The position numbers and the translations under genes were made by a program. From NCBI GenBank assembly GCA_002424305.1, contig DIQZ01000035.1:138693-202692 (forward strand): 64,000 nucleotides of DNA, read 5' to 3'. A model generated the notes under the pieces. It worked only from the letters and a program-made list of their open reading frames with translations. It ran no database searches and was not told the DNA's origin. This DNA comes from Firmicutes bacterium UBA5449. Its GTDB lineage: Bacteria > Bacillota > SHA-98 > UBA4971. Numbering within the stretch: the first letter of the stretch is position 1; each line of letters begins with the position of its first letter. Of this stretch, positions 1 through 8,110 are shown piece after piece.

Positions 1-1022
1 ATATTTCTAAGCCTCAGATGATGCGCTATAGCACCGGCTGCTTCGAGATTCGTCTTGAGCACTGTATCTTGAAGATTGGTGGTACCGATGTAACGGCCGG
101 TATTCACATCAATACTAGTCAGGGCTTCAGTCTCATCAAATACGATGTACCCCCCACACGACAGCCAAACCCTAGAGCGCAAAGCCTTCTCAATCTCTTC
201 TTCGATTCCGTACGCCTCCAGAATAGGAGTCTCATTCTCATGAAGTTTCAGCCTGCTCTTTAACTTAGGAGACATAATGTTTATGATATCTTCAGCTTTC
301 TCAAGCTCATGCTCATCGTCAATAATGAAAGCGTCGATGTCATCTGAAAGAAGATCTCTCATGATCCTGTATATTAGGTCATAGTCTCTGTGTAGGAGAC
401 AAGGTGCAGATGCTCTTCGTGCCTTGTTATTCACTCGACGCCAAAGCTTCACCAGGAACTTAATCTCCGAAATGATTTCTTCTTCGTCTTTTCCCTCAGC
501 AGCAGTACGAACAATGACCCCATACTTTCGGGGTTTCCCTTTGCCGGCAACCTTCTTTAGCCTATTCCGCTCCTCATCGTCGGTAATGCGTCTGCTTACT
601 CCGACATAATTTACAGTAGGCATAAGCACTACATTTCTGCCGGGTAGAGTTACCTGAGTTACTACCCTTGCGCCTTTCGTTCCAATGGGCTCCTTGGTTA
701 CCTGAACAATGATATCTTGATTTTTCCGAAGAAGATCCCTAATTGAAAGGGCTTTCAAATCCTCTATATCTAAGTCATCAAAATGTCCTTCCCTGGCTTT
801 AAGTGCGTCATCCACATATAGAAAAGCATTTCGCTCCAGCCCTATGTTGACAAAAGCAGCTTGCATACCCGGCAGAACATTCTCAACTCTACCCTTATAT
901 ATATTTCCAACGTGTCTTTGATGAGCCGACCTCTCAATATGCACTTCTACAAGTTTTCCGTCTTCCACAACAGCGGCCCGGGTTTCACCCGGCCCCGTAC
1001 TAACAACAATTTCCTTGGACAT
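1..1022 (-). CDS. rng: Ribonuclease G/E family endoribonuclease, 3' part cut by window edge
   Basis: This is the N-terminal ~340 residues of an RNase E/G family enzyme, which cleaves single-stranded AU-rich RNA in rRNA maturation and mRNA decay. The start ATG at 1022 is preceded by a GGAG-type ribosome binding site. Residues ~35-110 form the S1 RNA-binding domain (MQAAFVNIGLERNAFLYVDD). The later GRNVVLMPTVNYVGVSRRI and RTAAEGK segments are typical of the 5'-sensor and RNase H-like regions. The metal-site motif SIDVNTG is present near the window edge. The gene is cut just before the second conserved aspartate motif, so completeness cannot be judged. It lies downstream of the two radical-SAM-linked genes on the same strand. 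Confidence 0.93.
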   Translation of the reverse strand, partial: MSKEIVVSTGPGETRAAVVEDGKLVEVHIERSAHQRHVGNIYKGRVENVLPGMQAAFVNIGLERNAFLYVDDALKAREGHFDDLDIEDLKALSIRDLLRKNQDIIVQVTKEPIGTKGARVVTQVTLPGRNVVLMPTVNYVGVSRRITDDEERNRLKKVAGKGKPRKYGVIVRTAAEGKDEEEIISEIKFLVKLWRRVNNKARRASAPCLLHRDYDLIYRIMRDLLSDDIDAFIIDDEHELEKAEDIINIMSPKLKSRLKLHENETPILEAYGIEEEIEKALRSRVWLSCGGYIVFDETEALTSIDVNTGRYIGTTNLQDTVLKTNLEAAGAIAHHLRLRN

Positions 1023-1087
1023 TCGTCCTCACTCCTCAAATAAGTCCCCTGTGGGGAGAATACCGAATCTTATGACTATAAATGGGT

Positions 1088-1819
1088 TTACCAGGGTAGG
1101 CATAATTTGCCGTCACGAAATACATAAAGCCCTTCTCGGGTAATACTGATGACAACGCCACTGTTCTGAACCCCTTGAAAATCCAGGATGACCTGAGCCA
1201 GATCAAAAGGTCGGAGATTTCCTCTCGAACCTGAGGCAACAGTGGCATAAACCGACACATGCGAACGAGAAGATTCTACATTAATGTCATAAATCAGTGG
1301 GCGAAGATTAACCTTACGAATACCTTTAGGGGTAACTCGTTTAATCACAATAGAATCCTTATCCATTATCTCATCTACAGCCATAGAAACATGGTCTGGT
1401 CTGACTTGCCTCTCTCCATGAAAATCCAATCTGTAAGCTGAAGCCTGAATAATAGCGGATAAGGCAGGGACATTAGGAGGAAGGATTCTCGAGGACACGA
1501 CTTTCATCCCGGAAGGGAGAGAATCATTAAGCCTTAGAGATGCCTCATTGGCATCCATCGGTTCCTTGAGCATAATATCTACAAATTCTGAATGACTTGA
1601 CACCCCTACAGGTAGTGCAGGAGAAAATGACATCCTTGGGCGGGGATTGAATCCGCAGGACAGAGTGATAGGCAACTTGGCTCGCCTTACCGACCTATCT
1701 ACCGTCCTAATGAAGTCCAGATGGGACATGTACTTGGCAGGCCCAATCTTAGTCATTTGGATCCTCAAAGTTGCGACAGGCACTTGAAAGTCATATGTGG
1801 TCTGCCCCATAACGCTCAT
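1088..1819 (-). CDS. TIGR03936/DUF2344 family radical SAM-associated protein
   Basis: A 243-residue protein of the family found next to, or fused with, B12-binding-type radical SAM proteins. The conserved opening (IQMTKIGPAKYMSHLDFIRTVDRSVRRAKLPI) and the following GFNPRPRMSFSPALPVGV segment identify it. Biochemical function is not established; an RNA or tRNA-related role has only been guessed from neighbours. Its start overlaps the stop of the upstream radical SAM gene by four bases (ATGA), so the two are translationally coupled. The pair preceding rng is a common Bacillota arrangement. Confidence 0.9.
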   Translation of the reverse strand: MSVMGQTTYDFQVPVATLRIQMTKIGPAKYMSHLDFIRTVDRSVRRAKLPITLSCGFNPRPRMSFSPALPVGVSSHSEFVDIMLKEPMDANEASLRLNDSLPSGMKVVSSRILPPNVPALSAIIQASAYRLDFHGERQVRPDHVSMAVDEIMDKDSIVIKRVTPKGIRKVNLRPLIYDINVESSRSHVSVYATVASGSRGNLRPFDLAQVILDFQGVQNSGVVISITREGLYVFRDGKLCLPW

Positions 1820-3699
1820 TCCACAACCTCCCTCCGGGCAGCAGAGATGACTTTCGGCGCAACTTCAAGACTTGTACAGACTCCGCAATTAGAACATCCA
1901 TCAGAGCGACAGTCAGGTGTCGCCGTGCCGGACAATGCCCTTTCCGCCTCTTGCATTAAGAATTCCTTAGAAACTCCAGCGCTTATATGCTCCCACGGTA
2001 GTATATCGCTATATTCCCATTTGGTGTTCCCATATAACTCCGGCGGGATTTCTGCGAGCTCAAATGCCTGCATCCACTTGCCAAAATGAAATTCGCTATC
2101 CCATGCGTCAAATTTGCACCCTAACCGATACGCAGTTTCAACGACCTTACCCAGCCTCCTTGAACCTCGTGACAAAACTGCCTCAATAAAGCTGGTATCA
2201 ACATCATGCCACGTAAACTTAAGCCCCCTGCCACGAAGGTGCTTCTTGAGATATGCTTGTCTTGCAACAAGCTCCTCCCTCGGCATTTGTGCTTGCCACT
2301 GAAAAGGCGTGTGAGCCTTGGGCACAAAAGATGCGACACTTACAGTAACTTCAGGCGCTTTCTTGATACCGGCTCGACTAAGTTCACGCCTACCACACGC
2401 CAATGTTCCTTTTGCCATATCTACAATTCCCTTTAAATCCTCTTCTGTCTCACTGGGTAAACCTATCATGAAATACAGCTTCAACCTGTGCCAACCTTCA
2501 GAGAATGCAGAAGTTGCAGCTCTTATAAGATCATCTTCGGTTACACCTTTGTTGATTATGTTGCGCAATCTCTCTGTGCCTGCCTCCGGTGCAAATGTAA
2601 GCCCTGTCTTTCTAACCTTTTGCACTTCTTTCGCAAGGTCGACAGAAAACGAATCAACGCGAAGCGATGGGAGGCTCACAGCAACCCCCATTTCTTTGTA
2701 CGTGTTAATTAGGTCGGCGCAAACCTCACGAATGTGGGAGTAATCTGCGCTTGACAAAGACATAAGTGAAATCTCGTCATAACCTGTGTTTTTCAAAATG
2801 GTTTCGGCAAGTTGAAGGAGCTCATTCGGAGGCCTTTCCCTTACAGGTCTATAGACCATTCCTGCTTGGCAAAAACGACATCCCCTGGTGCATCCGCGAA
2901 ATACTTCGAGGACGGCACGATCGTGAACAATCTCTGTAAAAGGCGTTACGAACCTGTCCGGATACTTGACCTGACTAAGATCTTTCACCACCCTCTTCTT
3001 AATAGGGTACGATGCAGCAGGATTCACAGGAGTTATTTCCTTAACTTTTCCATCTGAAAAATATGACACTCTGTAGAATGAAGGGACATAAACACCCGGT
3101 ATTTGAGCTAATGTTTGAAGTAGCTCCTTGCGACAAAGGCAGTTCGCCTTTGCATCTCGATACACGTCCACTATTTCCTCTATAGCCTCTTCCCCTTCAC
3201 CGATAAGGATAGCATCAATAAAATCTGCGATAGGTTCCGGGTTGTACACACTTGGTCCACCTGCGATTATCAGTGGCTCATCTTCACCCCTCTCAGCAGA
3301 CAGCAGAGGGATACCGGCCAAATCAAGCATGGCTAGGACGTTAGTATAGGATAGCTCGTATTGGAGGCTGAAACCCAAAATATCAAACTCTCTTGCAGGA
3401 ACGCGGGATTCCAGCGCATACAAAGGAATCCGAGAGTCCATCATAACGCCGTACATGTCAACCCACGGCATAAACGTCCTTTCACAGACAACATCTTCTC
3501 GCTCGTTCAGGATATGATACAAAATCCTCAAACCCAGATGAGACATGCCAATCTCATAAGTATCCGGGAAAGCAAGAAGCACCGATACATCAACATCTTC
3601 ATGGCTCTTTCGAACTGCATTCCACTCACCGCCGACGTAACGTATTGGCTTCTCGACATTAATAAGGATTTTTTCCAGTAGCTCCGAGTCTATCTCCAT
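1816..3699 (-). CDS. TIGR03960-type B12-binding-like radical SAM protein
   Basis: A 627-residue radical SAM enzyme. The N-terminal third (PDTYEIGMSHLGLRILYHIL) resembles a cobalamin-binding-like Rossmann domain. The [4Fe-4S]-SAM motif CxxxCxxC is visible as CTRGCRFC at about residue 270, followed by the radical SAM barrel (FAPEAGTERLRNIINKG). A second cysteine cluster close to the C-terminus (CRSDGCSNCGVC) may bind another cluster or zinc. Substrate is unknown. The ATG at 3699 has only a weak, distant AAGG upstream; no nearer start is better. It heads the three-gene set with the DUF2344 partner and rng. Confidence 0.92.
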   Translation of the reverse strand: MEIDSELLEKILINVEKPIRYVGGEWNAVRKSHEDVDVSVLLAFPDTYEIGMSHLGLRILYHILNEREDVVCERTFMPWVDMYGVMMDSRIPLYALESRVPAREFDILGFSLQYELSYTNVLAMLDLAGIPLLSAERGEDEPLIIAGGPSVYNPEPIADFIDAILIGEGEEAIEEIVDVYRDAKANCLCRKELLQTLAQIPGVYVPSFYRVSYFSDGKVKEITPVNPAASYPIKKRVVKDLSQVKYPDRFVTPFTEIVHDRAVLEVFRGCTRGCRFCQAGMVYRPVRERPPNELLQLAETILKNTGYDEISLMSLSSADYSHIREVCADLINTYKEMGVAVSLPSLRVDSFSVDLAKEVQKVRKTGLTFAPEAGTERLRNIINKGVTEDDLIRAATSAFSEGWHRLKLYFMIGLPSETEEDLKGIVDMAKGTLACGRRELSRAGIKKAPEVTVSVASFVPKAHTPFQWQAQMPREELVARQAYLKKHLRGRGLKFTWHDVDTSFIEAVLSRGSRRLGKVVETAYRLGCKFDAWDSEFHFGKWMQAFELAEIPPELYGNTKWEYSDILPWEHISAGVSKEFLMQEAERALSGTATPDCRSDGCSNCGVCTSLEVAPKVISAARREVVE

Positions 3700-3818
3700 T
3701 ATGAATATTACCTTCTTCCGGACGCACTGAGTTCCTTAGTGTAGTATTTCTACTCTTCATTGGGTTCATTTGTTATTTTATCAAATTTCATCTGCCTCCG
3801 CTATGAAAACACGAAACC

Positions 3819-3834
3819 GCCCTTTCAAAAGGGC
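3819..3834 (-). terminator. Possible terminator after the SpoIVFB-like gene
   Basis: A perfect inverted repeat (GCCCTTT/AAAGGGC) lies 28 bases beyond the stop of the M50 protease gene. On the minus strand it is followed by a T-rich but interrupted stretch (GGTTTCGTGTTTTC). The stem is short, so termination may be weak. The surrounding gap 3700-3861 otherwise holds only the upstream region of the radical SAM gene; no clear promoter was recognised. Confidence 0.45.
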
Positions 3835-3861
3835 CGCACATATTGCTAAAGCACTACCCAA

Positions 3862-4734
3862 TTATACTACTATACGACGAACAGGGGCATTTGAACCGTA
3901 CCTCACCATTCCCTCCAGAACAGCAATTTCAGTAATGAATCCCAGTATATTCAAGCTACGATCAAGAACCATTACAATATTAACTTTTCCCGGGATAAAC
4001 TTTCTTACCACTTCCACCATGGGGGTTTGCTCGTAGGAAGCAATGATCTCAGCATACATCGCTCCGTCATTCAACAGTCTCTCTTGCTTCCGCAGGCTAT
4101 CTTTGACACGCATGTACGAAGCTTTTTCAAATTCTCTTGAAGCAGTAAACATAAGGAACCCGCCAAGAGATGGAAGGAAAATGTTGCCCTTGCCTAAGAG
4201 AACCAGATAAACGCCGAGGACGAGGATAATGAGACCGCATATCCGTCCCATATTTACTGCAATCGCAGTAGCTCTAACCACACCGATTCTATTGCTTAGG
4301 ATGGCTCGGAACACGCGACCGCCATCAAGAGGAAGGGCAGGAATAAGGTTGAAAAGGCCCATAGCAAGATTGAGTTCAAATATGAATCTACCAAAACTGA
4401 AACGCACGATTTCCGTTCGCAAGAGGACGAAAGCAATGCCTGCAAAAACAAAATTATGGAATGGCCCTGCCAAAGCAATAGCTATCTCAGCCTCTTGGGT
4501 TTCAGCAAACGATTTGTCAAATTGAGCAACGCTGCCAAAAGGCAAGAGTTCCAGTCTCTCCACCTTGAACCCCAGTCCTCCGGCAATCGCGACATGAGCA
4601 AGCTCATGCAGGACAACTATCCAGAAAGCCAGGAGCGTCTCTATGAAGAGACCTACTGAAGCATACATCAGCAGCACGAGCACGAAGAATGGGTTGACGT
4701 GAATATCTACTCCCCGCGCTTTGATAATTCTCAC
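3862..4734 (-). CDS. M50 site-2 metalloprotease, SpoIVFB-like
   Basis: A 290-residue polytopic intramembrane zinc protease. The zinc motif HExxH is HELAH at residues 43-47, and the third ligand lies in ALPLDGGR near residue 137. Several hydrophobic helices surround these motifs. The C-terminal ~75 residues (MVEVVRKFIPGKVNIVMVLDRSLNILGFI) look like a CBS-type domain, as in SpoIVFB, which cleaves pro-sigma-K in the mother cell. Function in sporulation is inferred from family and from the other spore genes in the window. It follows an 82-residue membrane protein by a 4-base overlap, where spoIVFA sits in Bacillus. Confidence 0.85.
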   Translation of the reverse strand: MRIIKARGVDIHVNPFFVLVLLMYASVGLFIETLLAFWIVVLHELAHVAIAGGLGFKVERLELLPFGSVAQFDKSFAETQEAEIAIALAGPFHNFVFAGIAFVLLRTEIVRFSFGRFIFELNLAMGLFNLIPALPLDGGRVFRAILSNRIGVVRATAIAVNMGRICGLIILVLGVYLVLLGKGNIFLPSLGGFLMFTASREFEKASYMRVKDSLRKQERLLNDGAMYAEIIASYEQTPMVEVVRKFIPGKVNIVMVLDRSLNILGFITEIAVLEGMVRYGSNAPVRRIVV

Positions 4735-4979
4735 AACCTATCCCTGCCCGCCTCCTCTAAGATACCGGATTCGTCATAGTGAGATTCGAGCGTGGACAGG
4801 TTAACAAAAAGATTCAACACAACTGTCTTTACCTTGACAAAGTCGATGCTCTCTGTAAGAACCGGGAGCAACTGTGGCTTAACCCTATCGGCAAGCCAAG
4901 GACTCCATTGAAGTATGCTCATCATACAGTAGTAAACAATGAACGCCACCAGCGCCCTGCGAAAAAACCTATTTAACAT
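4731..4979 (-). CDS. Small single-pass membrane protein, unrecognised
   Basis: An 82-residue protein with a basic N-terminus (MLNRFFRR) and one hydrophobic segment (ALVAFIVYYCMMSILQW), followed by about 55 mostly polar residues. I chose ATG 4979 because GGAGGGAG lies six bases upstream; a longer in-frame start at 5030 lacks this. The stop overlaps the start of the SpoIVFB-like protease by four bases, implying coupled synthesis. Position suggests a partner of the protease analogous to SpoIVFA, but there is no LytM domain and I see no sequence match I can defend. Function is unknown. Confidence 0.6.
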   Translation of the reverse strand: MLNRFFRRALVAFIVYYCMMSILQWSPWLADRVKPQLLPVLTESIDFVKVKTVVLNLFVNLSTLESHYDESGILEEAGRDRL

Positions 4980-5123
4980 AGCGGTCTCCCTCCTCATGGA
5001 GCAAGAAGGCGTTGTACCAGTCGTTATCAATATATTGACCGCCTATGTCTGCTATGCGCTTTACCTAGGTATGCCGCCATCAGTTTGCGCAGCCCCTCAC
5101 AACAGAGCAAAAGTAGACAGATA

Positions 5124-6239
5124 CTAGAAGAGGATCTTCTGTCGTCTCATATTGATATTAAGGACAAAGCCTATGGCAATAAGGTTCGCCATAAGAGAGC
5201 TGCCTCCACAGCTTAGGAAGGGAAGAGGAATACCTGTCACAGGCATAAGGCCCATTGTCATACCGACATTAATGAGGACATGAATAAGAATCAGAGACGC
5301 AACCCCTGCTGCAACCAACTGACCGAAAACGTCCTTAGCGGCTGATGCTGCCTGAAGACATCTCAAGAGAATCAGCGCATAAATAGCCAAGACTGCGACG
5401 CCCCCTAAGAAACCGAGCTCCTCTCCGATTACCGAAAAAATAAAGTCTGTGTGGTGAGCCGGAAGAAAATTCAATCTCACTTGAGTGCTTCGGAACAGTC
5501 CTTTTCCGAAAAAGCCTCCGGAGCCAATAGCAATGGTAGACTGAATCACATTGTAACCTGTACCGGTAGGATCCGCATGGGGGTTAATGAACGTAAGAAT
5601 ACGAGCGCGTTGGTAATCTTTTAGACCCAGAAAGAACACTATCGGTGAAGCCAAGGCACCAATGCCTACTATGGCCAGCAAGTCTTTGGGCCTCATACCT
5701 GCAACAAATAGCACAGCCATGGTAATACCCACAAACACTATGGCAGTCCCAAGATCATTTTGAAGCAGTACAAGCCCGGTAGGTAACGCTACATGAATAA
5801 GAGCCATTAATAGATCATATCTGGAATTCATATCTGCTTCAGCCAGGTGGTTCGATAGAGTTAAAATCATGACAATTTTAGCCATCTCTGAAGGCTGCAC
5901 AACAACAGGCCCAATCCTGAGCCATCTTTCAGCACCTGAAACACGCCTTCCAACAAGAAGCACCAGAACCAAAAGGGCAATGTTTCCCCAATAAAGAAAA
6001 AGATGCGCACGCCGAACAAGATTATAGTCAATGGTGAGAATTACCATAACACATACAATCCCTACGCAGAATGCAGCCAACTGCCGCTTAAAATAAGAGA
6101 ATGGGTCTGTAAGCTGTCCATGACCCACTCCGTCATGTGTAGCACTATACACAAAAACAAGCCCAATACCACACATGACCAACACGGCAGCTATGAGAAC
6201 AAAATCCAAATTCCTAAGAAGACGTCTGTCGAGGATCAA
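5124..6239 (-). CDS. rodA: RodA-type SEDS peptidoglycan polymerase
   Basis: A 371-residue integral membrane glycosyltransferase that polymerises lipid II during cell elongation together with a class B PBP. About ten membrane helices are evident. Family motifs include RRVSGAERWLRIGPVVVQPSEMAKI and the C-terminal GIPLPFLSCGGSSLMANLIAIG. The ATG start overlaps the minE stop by four bases. The cognate PBP2 is four genes upstream in the same cluster, which favours RodA rather than FtsW or SpoVE. Confidence 0.92.
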   Translation of the reverse strand: MILDRRLLRNLDFVLIAAVLVMCGIGLVFVYSATHDGVGHGQLTDPFSYFKRQLAAFCVGIVCVMVILTIDYNLVRRAHLFLYWGNIALLVLVLLVGRRVSGAERWLRIGPVVVQPSEMAKIVMILTLSNHLAEADMNSRYDLLMALIHVALPTGLVLLQNDLGTAIVFVGITMAVLFVAGMRPKDLLAIVGIGALASPIVFFLGLKDYQRARILTFINPHADPTGTGYNVIQSTIAIGSGGFFGKGLFRSTQVRLNFLPAHHTDFIFSVIGEELGFLGGVAVLAIYALILLRCLQAASAAKDVFGQLVAAGVASLILIHVLINVGMTMGLMPVTGIPLPFLSCGGSSLMANLIAIGFVLNINMRRQKILF

Positions 6240-6541
6240 CCGGATTTACCTCTACGCTTTTTTGAAGTATGGGTACTCTGTTTGCTCCCAATCACAGGCA
6301 CACTGGCAATAAGAGCAAGAGACCTATCTGACGAATCAAACCTGATATTCATACCTGCCTCATCTATGTCTACGTACTTAGCACATGCACTTGCCAAATC
6401 TCGCCTCAGCCTTTCAAGCATCTGAGGGGAGATACTGACTCTGTCGTGCGCTAATACCAGCTTCAAACGCTCCTTAGCCAGGTCCTTACTGCCCAGCCTA
6501 TTCTTTCTGCCTAGGATCCGAGACATAAACTCAAACACCAC
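6236..6541 (-). CDS. minE: Cell division topological specificity factor MinE
   Basis: A ~101-residue MinE, which stimulates the MinD ATPase and makes the Min system oscillate or redistribute, restricting FtsZ rings to mid-cell. The characteristic N-terminal part (FMSRILGRKN, then AKERLKLVLAHDR, the MinD-binding helix/strand) is followed by the dimerisation domain. No ATG fits: two consecutive GTG codons (6541 and 6538) follow AGGAGG by six and nine bases, so the start is GTG. A basic tail (STHTSKKRRGKSG) extends the usual length. It lies between minD and rodA with a 4-base overlap to rodA. Confidence 0.88.
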   Translation of the reverse strand: MVFEFMSRILGRKNRLGSKDLAKERLKLVLAHDRVSISPQMLERLRRDLASACAKYVDIDEAGMNIRFDSSDRSLALIASVPVIGSKQSTHTSKKRRGKSG

Positions 6542-6557
6542 ATGTCGCCTCCTGCAA

Positions 6558-7355
6558 TCATCTCCCTGCACCAAGGAACCGTTTGACTCTCCACCAAAAA
6601 CCCGGGGCTTCCATTGATAGAAACGGCACATCTTCGCCTTCAATGCGCGCAGCGATTCGCCTGAATGCTTCACCTGCCCTGGACGCTCCATCCAAAACCG
6701 CAGGTTCACCCCTGTTTGTAGAGGTAATGACAGTCTCGTCGTCCGGCACTACACCAACAAGGTCGATAGCAAGAATATCGATGACGTCGTCGATGTCAAG
6801 CATGTCACCGCGCTTTACCATGTCCGGACGTAATCTGTTGATAACGAGTTTCGGTTCTAGAATACCTTCGGCTTCTAAGAGCCCGACGATTCTATCCGCA
6901 TCTCTCACTGCTGATACTTCCGGCGTGGTTATTATCAGGGCGCTGTCTGCACCGACTACCGCATTCTTAAATCCCCTCTCTATGCCGGCAGGACAATCCA
7001 GTATGACATAGTCGAACTCATCTGCAAGTTCGCCTGTGAGCTCCTTCATTTGCTCAGGCATAATAGCATCCTTGTCTTTAGATTGAGCTGCAGGCAATAG
7101 AAACAGTGTCTGCACTCTCTTGTCTCTTATGAGAGCCTGCCTCAGCCTGCATCTTCCCTCCATAGCATGGATAAGATCGAAGACTATCCTATTTTCCAGA
7201 CCTAAGACTATGTCAAGATTTCGTAGACCGATATCTGCATCGACCAGGGCCACCTTCTTACCACGGGCAGCAAGGGCGCAACCGATATTAGCTACTGCAG
7301 TTGTCTTACCGACACCGCCCTTACCGGAGGTGACCACCATCACCTTCCCATTCAT
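6558..7355 (-). CDS. minD: Septum site-determining ATPase MinD
   Basis: A 265-residue ParA/MinD-family ATPase that binds membranes as an ATP dimer and recruits MinC. The deviant Walker A is KGGVGKTT at residues ~11-18; VDADIGLRNLD and VILDCPAGIE follow. The C-terminal amphipathic helix (FWWRVKRFLGAGR) is the membrane-targeting sequence. ATG 7355 is chosen because GAGGAGG lies seven bases upstream; an upstream in-frame start adds ten residues with no family match. The start overlaps the minC stop by four bases. Confidence 0.95.
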   Translation of the reverse strand: MNGKVMVVTSGKGGVGKTTAVANIGCALAARGKKVALVDADIGLRNLDIVLGLENRIVFDLIHAMEGRCRLRQALIRDKRVQTLFLLPAAQSKDKDAIMPEQMKELTGELADEFDYVILDCPAGIERGFKNAVVGADSALIITTPEVSAVRDADRIVGLLEAEGILEPKLVINRLRPDMVKRGDMLDIDDVIDILAIDLVGVVPDDETVITSTNRGEPAVLDGASRAGEAFRRIAARIEGEDVPFLSMEAPGFWWRVKRFLGAGR

Positions 7356-8086
7356 GTAGGTTCCTCCTCTAATTCGGGTTTCCATCCGGAATAGGCCTCA
7401 ATTACAATCCTTTCACCTTTTATCCTTGCCACCTCAGGACTTTTCGGTGCCTTATGTTCGCCATCAGGAGAACGCGCAATAAGATCAGCAATTCGGAGTT
7501 GGGTAGGCATGAATCTCAAGGCCACGACTACCGCCCGTCTATTGTCAGGTGTGCCTGCATGGGCCACCCCACGAAGAGAGCCTATTATGATAATATTTCC
7601 CCCGGCCACTACTTCAGCGCCTGGATTAACATCACCTAACAACACAATGTTCCCGGAGTGGGTAACGCGCTGGCCGGAGCGTAGAGTCCTCCCTATTAAC
7701 ATAGCCTGCTCAGTAGGAATTGCTGAACGTCCATGTTCACGGGCCATGTTCTTCCGACTACTGTATCTTCTCCGAACCTCTCCGGGCTGTCTTTGTCTGC
7801 CCTGCTCCCCAATAACAGCCGCTATGCTGTTTCCTATTCCTCCTGCTACTCGAGAAACAGAGATTCCATAAGACTCAATTATGTTGACTAGTTCTCTAAC
7901 GTCTTCTTCCACAAGAGTAAGCTCCCCTATATCGAGGATTGCGCGGGTAGCTCCGACAAAGAATCCATCGGTGCTCTCGAGCTTGCCGACGAGCTTACCC
8001 TTGAGTCTTGCAAAATCCTCATCGTGAGGGAGAATTATCCAAAGCCCATGGCCTGTCCCTTTGACAATGACATCTTCTGTCTTCAT
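7352..8086 (-). CDS. minC: Septum site-determining protein MinC
   Basis: A 244-residue FtsZ-polymerisation inhibitor. The N-terminal ~100 residues are the FtsZ-binding domain. After a basic linker (RRRYSSRKNMAREHGRS), the C-terminal beta-helix carries typical repeats (RTLRSGQRVTHSGNIVLLGDVNPGAEVVAGGNIIIIGSLRGVAHAG), which dimerise and bind MinD. It is the first gene of minC-minD-minE-rodA, with a 24-base gap after the PBP2 gene. Confidence 0.94.
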   Translation of the reverse strand: MKTEDVIVKGTGHGLWIILPHDEDFARLKGKLVGKLESTDGFFVGATRAILDIGELTLVEEDVRELVNIIESYGISVSRVAGGIGNSIAAVIGEQGRQRQPGEVRRRYSSRKNMAREHGRSAIPTEQAMLIGRTLRSGQRVTHSGNIVLLGDVNPGAEVVAGGNIIIIGSLRGVAHAGTPDNRRAVVVALRFMPTQLRIADLIARSPDGEHKAPKSPEVARIKGERIVIEAYSGWKPELEEEPT

Positions 8087-8110
8087 ATCAGAATGAGCAC
8101 GCCTCCAAAA

